A DNA stretch of 64,000 nucleotides from CAG-917 sp051883555 (GTDB lineage: Bacteria > Bacillota > Clostridia > Christensenellales > CAG-917), in assembly GCA_051883555.1 (NCBI GenBank), contig JBJETY010000036.1, forward strand, positions 61,407-125,406, written 5' to 3'. Below the pieces are notes generated by a model. That model did no database searches, was not told the DNA's origin, and saw only the letters and a program-made list of their open reading frames with translations. How positions within the stretch are numbered: position 1 is the stretch's first letter; each line of letters starts with the position of its first letter. A program made the position numbers and the translations under genes. This document shows, in pieces, positions 61,116 through 64,000 of the stretch.

Positions 61116-61445
61116 TTACACGGGAATATATATCGCCGAATTATATACGAATCTGTCGCCAACCGAAATCAAATTATAATGTTCTTCAGATACGTAAAAC
61201 CACTGCGAATCGCCCTCGTCGTTCATAACTTTTATCCTGTATCCGCTAACTCTTCTCGGATCAAGAATTTTGACTATGCCGTAATCGGCAACTATCGCTT
61301 CGGCATACCTTTTTTCTACTACCGTCCCGGAAGGCACTATTATATCGTAATTACAACCGCAAAACAGCACAGGCAACAACACGAGCGACAAAAGAAAAAG
61401 AATCAAAGTTAAGGCGGCGGATTTTCTTTGCAAAAGAGATTTCAT
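61116..61445 (-). CDS. Small hypothetical lipoprotein
   Basis: 109 residues with a long hydrophobic signal and lipobox LFCGC (Cys about 31). The mature part of about 80 residues is beta-rich (VEKRYAEAIVADYGIVKI, QWFYVSEEHYNLISVGDRFV). No family recognised, though small single-domain lipoproteins of this type are common next to other surface proteins. No strong ribosome site is seen before the ATG, so the start is uncertain. Confidence 0.6.
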   Translation of the reverse strand: MKSLLQRKSAALTLILFLLSLVLLPVLFCGCNYDIIVPSGTVVEKRYAEAIVADYGIVKILDPRRVSGYRIKVMNDEGDSQWFYVSEEHYNLISVGDRFVYNSAIYIPV

Positions 61446-61714
61446 AAATCCATATTATGTATCCGAAAAATAAAAGGTTCTTTTTAAGATTCTTATCTTT
61501 GCAAAATACGCTAAAATCTTAAAGTAGTTAAACGAAAATCGTTTGATAAACGGACAAAAAAAGCATGCCGTTCAAATCAAAACACGCCGTTATTATTTAA
61601 TCTTTTTAATTTTTTTACCTTTTAAATTCTGCTTTATTGTTTAAAACAGCTTTATTAAACGGCATTACAAAACGGTACTTATGCAGTAGCAGTGCTTATG
61701 CCCTTGCAACGCTT
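61446..61714. other. Gene-free AT-rich stretch
   Basis: Between the small lipoprotein and the YkvI-type gene. No hairpin, promoter or ORF that I can support. Confidence 0.5.
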
Positions 61715-61782
61715 TGCCGTATGCAAACTTTTACCGTATGCAAAATTATGCCGTATGCAAAATTATGCCGTATGCGATAAAT
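61715..61782. repeat. Four 17-bp tandem repeats
   Basis: Units at 61715, 61732, 61749 and 61766 of the form TGCCGTATGCAAAATTA. Copies 2 and 3 differ at one position. They end 50 bases before the transporter ATG. Confidence 0.85.
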
Positions 61783-61831
61783 CGTATTTTCAAATAGTCA
61801 TTTTACGCATTTAAAAAACATACGCTATTTT

Positions 61832-62998
61832 ATGAAAAAAGTTATTAAAGCCGTCGCTCTGTTTATCGGAACGGTAGTAGGAGCCGGGCTTGCGTCGGGA
61901 AAAGAAATAGCCGTTTATTTCAACGGGCTTAATCCTTTAACTACAATCTTTTCGGGCGTCTTTTTAGGTTTTTTCTGTGCTCTGTTCATGTTTGCGGGAA
62001 AAAACAATTTTCTGTTTTATCCGAAGTGGTTTCGTTTCGTAACCGTAGTCTGTTCGGTTATTACGCTTTCCGCAATGTGCGCCGGAGCGGAAAGTCTTAT
62101 AAAACCTGTCATTCCTTTCGGCGGACTGATATTTACGCTTCTTTCTATTTTCATCGCCTTTTCGGGAATGAAACAAATTAAACTCATAAACACCGTAATG
62201 GTCCCCGTGATAATAATAGGCATTGCTATATTATTTATTAAAAACGGAGAGACAAATCTAAGCGGTGCGTTCTCGCCGTTCAAACCGATATCCTATGCGG
62301 CTTTGAATCTTTTAATCGCCGGCACTCTGATGGCAGACGTGGGAAAGACCATGACGAAAAAAGAAATCGTACTGTCGGGAGTCATAAGCGCCATAATACT
62401 CAGTCTTATGCTCTTCTGCCTCGGCTGTGCGGTTATAGGCAAAGACGGAGAAATGCCGCTGTACGACGTTGCCGAAAAACTCGGATACGGACATATAGCA
62501 AACGCTCTTATATTGCTTGCGATATTCACGACTATGGTGTCGTCCGCAAAAATTATTACCGACGCAATTTCCGTTAAAATAACGTCAAAGGTATTATCCT
62601 ATTTCACTTGCCTCGTTCTGTGCTATCCTCTGTCTCTTTTAGGTTTTTCGGCGTTAATTACGTACGGATATCCTCTTGTCAGCGTTGCGGGTCTTGTTCA
62701 GCTCGTTATGACGATATTAAAAACGCTACCGAAAACGGCAGCGTTTTATTCAAAAATCAAACAGCATAATACTAATCTTAAAAGCCGTCGGAACGACTTT
62801 AAAACCGATAAAAAAAGTATTGACTTTAACCGATTAAATTCCGATAGCGATTGCGCTAATTCTCATCGGAGTGACATCCGCACTCTTCGCAGTCATTGCA
62901 ATCGCATTCGGAATGACCGTGGCATTCGGAGTGACCGTCACAAGCGGAATGGTCGTGGCAAACGGTATGGCCGTGACGTTCGCCGCAACTGCACTTAG
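61832..62998 (+). CDS. YkvI-family membrane transporter with an Arg-rich tail
   Basis: 388 residues. Ten or so membrane helices fill the first 300 residues. The N-terminus VALFIGTVVGAGLASGKEIAVYF matches the YkvI pattern GTVIGAGFASGQEI (quoted here: FIGTVVGAGLASGKEI). The fold is that of amino acid transporters, substrate unknown. Family members usually end near residue 340. Here a basic tail of about 80 residues rich in Arg, Asn and Asp follows and overlaps the convergent gene by 143 bases. A terminator hairpin lies inside the frame at 62718. The tail may result from loss of an earlier stop. No clear ribosome site is seen. Confidence 0.7.
   Translation: MKKVIKAVALFIGTVVGAGLASGKEIAVYFNGLNPLTTIFSGVFLGFFCALFMFAGKNNFLFYPKWFRFVTVVCSVITLSAMCAGAESLIKPVIPFGGLIFTLLSIFIAFSGMKQIKLINTVMVPVIIIGIAILFIKNGETNLSGAFSPFKPISYAALNLLIAGTLMADVGKTMTKKEIVLSGVISAIILSLMLFCLGCAVIGKDGEMPLYDVAEKLGYGHIANALILLAIFTTMVSSAKIITDAISVKITSKVLSYFTCLVLCYPLSLLGFSALITYGYPLVSVAGLVQLVMTILKTLPKTAAFYSKIKQHNTNLKSRRNDFKTDKKSIDFNRLNSDSDCANSHRSDIRTLRSHCNRIRNDRGIRSDRHKRNGRGKRYGRDVRRNCT
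62718..62750. terminator. Terminator inside the 3' part of the YkvI-type frame
   Basis: AAAACGCT-A-CCG / CGG-C-AGCGTTTT, with T-runs on both strands. It is about 105 bases past the stop of the minus-strand gene at 62856, so it can end that transcript. On the plus strand it would cut the YkvI mRNA before its stop codon. Confidence 0.65.
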
Positions 62999-63542
62999 AG
63001 TGGTGACACTCGCAGTCTTCTTCCTCGTCGGCGTCCATTTCAGAGTCCGCTTCCGTACGCTTGAAAATATCCGTTTCCACTTCCCCTTTTAAGTAAGCAA
63101 AAAGAGGATCGTCCGAAAAATCTTTTTTGACGTTGAATTCACCGCCCAATTCTTCGACTGCGTTTCTTATTTCTATAAACTCGTTATAATCGACGTCGTA
63201 ATCTCTGGCATACGACGTAAGAAGGTCTATTGCAGATTCGTCTCCGTAAGATCCGAGCAACCTTGCAAAAAGCGGAATATCTTCGCCCCTGTAAAAATAG
63301 GATACGAGCCAAAGAAATATATCCTTTCTGCCTTTATAATTGGCAAGAATCTCAACAATCATCTGTCCGCTCTCGCCTTGAAGATTAGGAATGAGGGACA
63401 ACATATAATCGACGACGTCCTCGCCCTCTTCTAAAAGATACTCGTATGCGGCAAGTTTATTGCCGTAAGACGCATTATCGTCCGCTATGGTATCGACCAT
63501 TTTCTTTTTGTCGTCAATAGTGAATTTTATTTCTTCTTCCAT
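62856..63542 (-). CDS. Helical-repeat protein with a His/Cys-rich tail
   Basis: 228 residues. About 160 residues are helical in HEAT-like style (LAAYEYLLEEGEDVVDYMLS, IPLFARLLGSYGDESAIDLL). Then comes an acidic link and a tail of about 55 residues full of Cys and His (CECHHSKCSCGERHGHTV, then CHDHSACDGHSECHGHSE). Four six-residue units of the form xHSxC-H/D are visible. Such tails bind zinc, nickel or similar metals. Whether it stores, senses or delivers metal is not known. Its stop is followed by a terminator at 62718-62750. It begins 4 bases after the partial gene at the right edge. Confidence 0.7.
   Translation of the reverse strand: MEEEIKFTIDDKKKMVDTIADDNASYGNKLAAYEYLLEEGEDVVDYMLSLIPNLQGESGQMIVEILANYKGRKDIFLWLVSYFYRGEDIPLFARLLGSYGDESAIDLLTSYARDYDVDYNEFIEIRNAVEELGGEFNVKKDFSDDPLFAYLKGEVETDIFKRTEADSEMDADEEEDCECHHSKCSCGERHGHTVCHDHSACDGHSECHGHSECDCNDCEECGCHSDEN
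62904..62975. repeat. Four 18-bp repeats that code in both directions
   Basis: Units at 62904, 62922, 62940 and 62958 of the form GCATTCGGAATGACCGTG. On the minus strand each gives a six-residue His/Cys unit. On the plus strand each gives a six-residue Arg-rich unit of the YkvI-type tail. Confidence 0.8.
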
Positions 63543-63546
63543 ACCG

Positions 63547-64000
63547 TTATTTCTCCTGACCGAAAATCGCTTTTAAATATTTAATGAAAGTCGTTTTATT
63601 CAAAGAATATCTGCCGATTATATCTTCGGCTTTTCCGAAAGCCCCCGTGGCGAACACGAGAACGCCGGCAAGCGTTTTAACAGATTTAATTTTAGACAGC
63701 TTTTCCATACTCATATTCCCGAAATATATTTTGTCGCCGTCACGGCGTATATTATCGTCAATCATGTTGCGCAACAATTCTATTGCGGAGTTTGGCTCGT
63801 CAATCGACATAATAACGTCGGCAATTACGTTTGACACGGCGTTGACGAAAGTCAAAGGCATATATTTAATTATCGGGTTAAACGACATATTTATAAACTT
63901 TAAATCGTTTGACGCGAACGCCGAAAAATCAAGTTTTGAATTGTTTACAAGATATATTCTTATTATCTCGACAAGTTCAGGAAACGTCAGCTTATCCGAA
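63547..64000 (-). CDS. Hypothetical protein, N-terminus outside the window
   Basis: At least 150 residues are visible. An ATG exists at 63888, but the frame stays open to the right edge with no stop (SDKLTFPELVEIIRIYLV and so on), so the gene starts beyond the window. Composition is mixed helical and partly hydrophobic (FVNAVSNVIADVIMSIDEP, TLAGVLVFATGAFGKAEDII). I recognise no family. It lies 4 bases before the His/Cys-tailed gene on the same strand, so the two are probably one operon. Confidence 0.6.
   Translation of the reverse strand, partial: SDKLTFPELVEIIRIYLVNNSKLDFSAFASNDLKFINMSFNPIIKYMPLTFVNAVSNVIADVIMSIDEPNSAIELLRNMIDDNIRRDGDKIYFGNMSMEKLSKIKSVKTLAGVLVFATGAFGKAEDIIGRYSLNKTTFIKYLKAIFGQEK

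Overview
The window looks like a scaffold from a low-GC, Gram-positive anaerobe of the class Clostridia, probably from a metagenome. Pointers are AT-rich intergenic DNA, strong AGGAGG ribosome sites, textbook sigma-A promoters with 17-bp spacers, lipobox lipoproteins, CdaA, TypA, a one-chain glycyl-tRNA synthetase, AdhE and [FeFe]-hydrogenase proteins. A run of exactly 100 N (7462-7561) is an assembly gap inside a repeated lipoprotein gene. No rRNA, tRNA, CRISPR array, transposase or phage gene was seen. Finer placement within Clostridia cannot be made from this window.

Layout. 1-3 kb: 5'-truncated thiT, then convergent thiN and tcdA. 3-6 kb: fused MacB/FtsX-type ABC exporter. 6.7-16 kb, minus strand: an MBG/YDG-type repeat lipoprotein with the gap, a three-gene sensor operon (7TM sensor with a degraded kinase region, histidine kinase, LuxR-type regulator) and a large leucine-rich-repeat lipoprotein. 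16-22 kb, minus: lysC, DUF1015 and cdaA, a membrane protein, and holA. 22-25 kb, minus: a polar amino acid ABC transporter whose ATPase carries a lysine-rich insertion. 25-31.5 kb, plus: a phosphoribosyltransferase, then the ilvB-ilvN-leuA-cimA operon, which makes branched-chain precursors and reaches isoleucine through citramalate. 31.7-37 kb, minus: a two-component system followed by VTC polyphosphate polymerase, DUF4956 and a beta-helix lipoprotein. 37.5-43 kb, minus: hom, malQ, phosphopantetheinyl transferase and acpP, then coaX and a TspO-like protein. 43.5-45.5 kb: a cysteine-rich microprotein and glyQS. 45.8-54 kb, minus: adhE and a small phosphotransferase, then a sensory [FeFe]-hydrogenase cluster (thioredoxin-like ferredoxin, HydS-like protein, SpoIIE phosphatase, second hydrogenase-like protein). 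54.5-60.7 kb, minus: guaB, amidohydrolase and typA, then a metallophosphoesterase lipoprotein. 61-64 kb: a small lipoprotein, a YkvI-type transporter, a His/Cys-tailed helical-repeat protein and a gene running off the right edge.

How parts may work together. The hydrogenase/phosphatase cluster lies directly downstream of adhE. A strong terminator abuts the ribosome site of its first gene, so expression may depend on read-through. The adhE promoter has a palindrome next to its -10 box, so both may sit in a redox circuit. The sensor hydrogenase gene has an in-frame TGA in its PAS region. The two-component system at 35-37 kb and the VTC operon share a 16-bp motif (15 of 16 identical) upstream, which suggests one drives the other. 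Many intergenic regions hold locus-specific short tandem repeats, several of them between a stop codon and its terminator.
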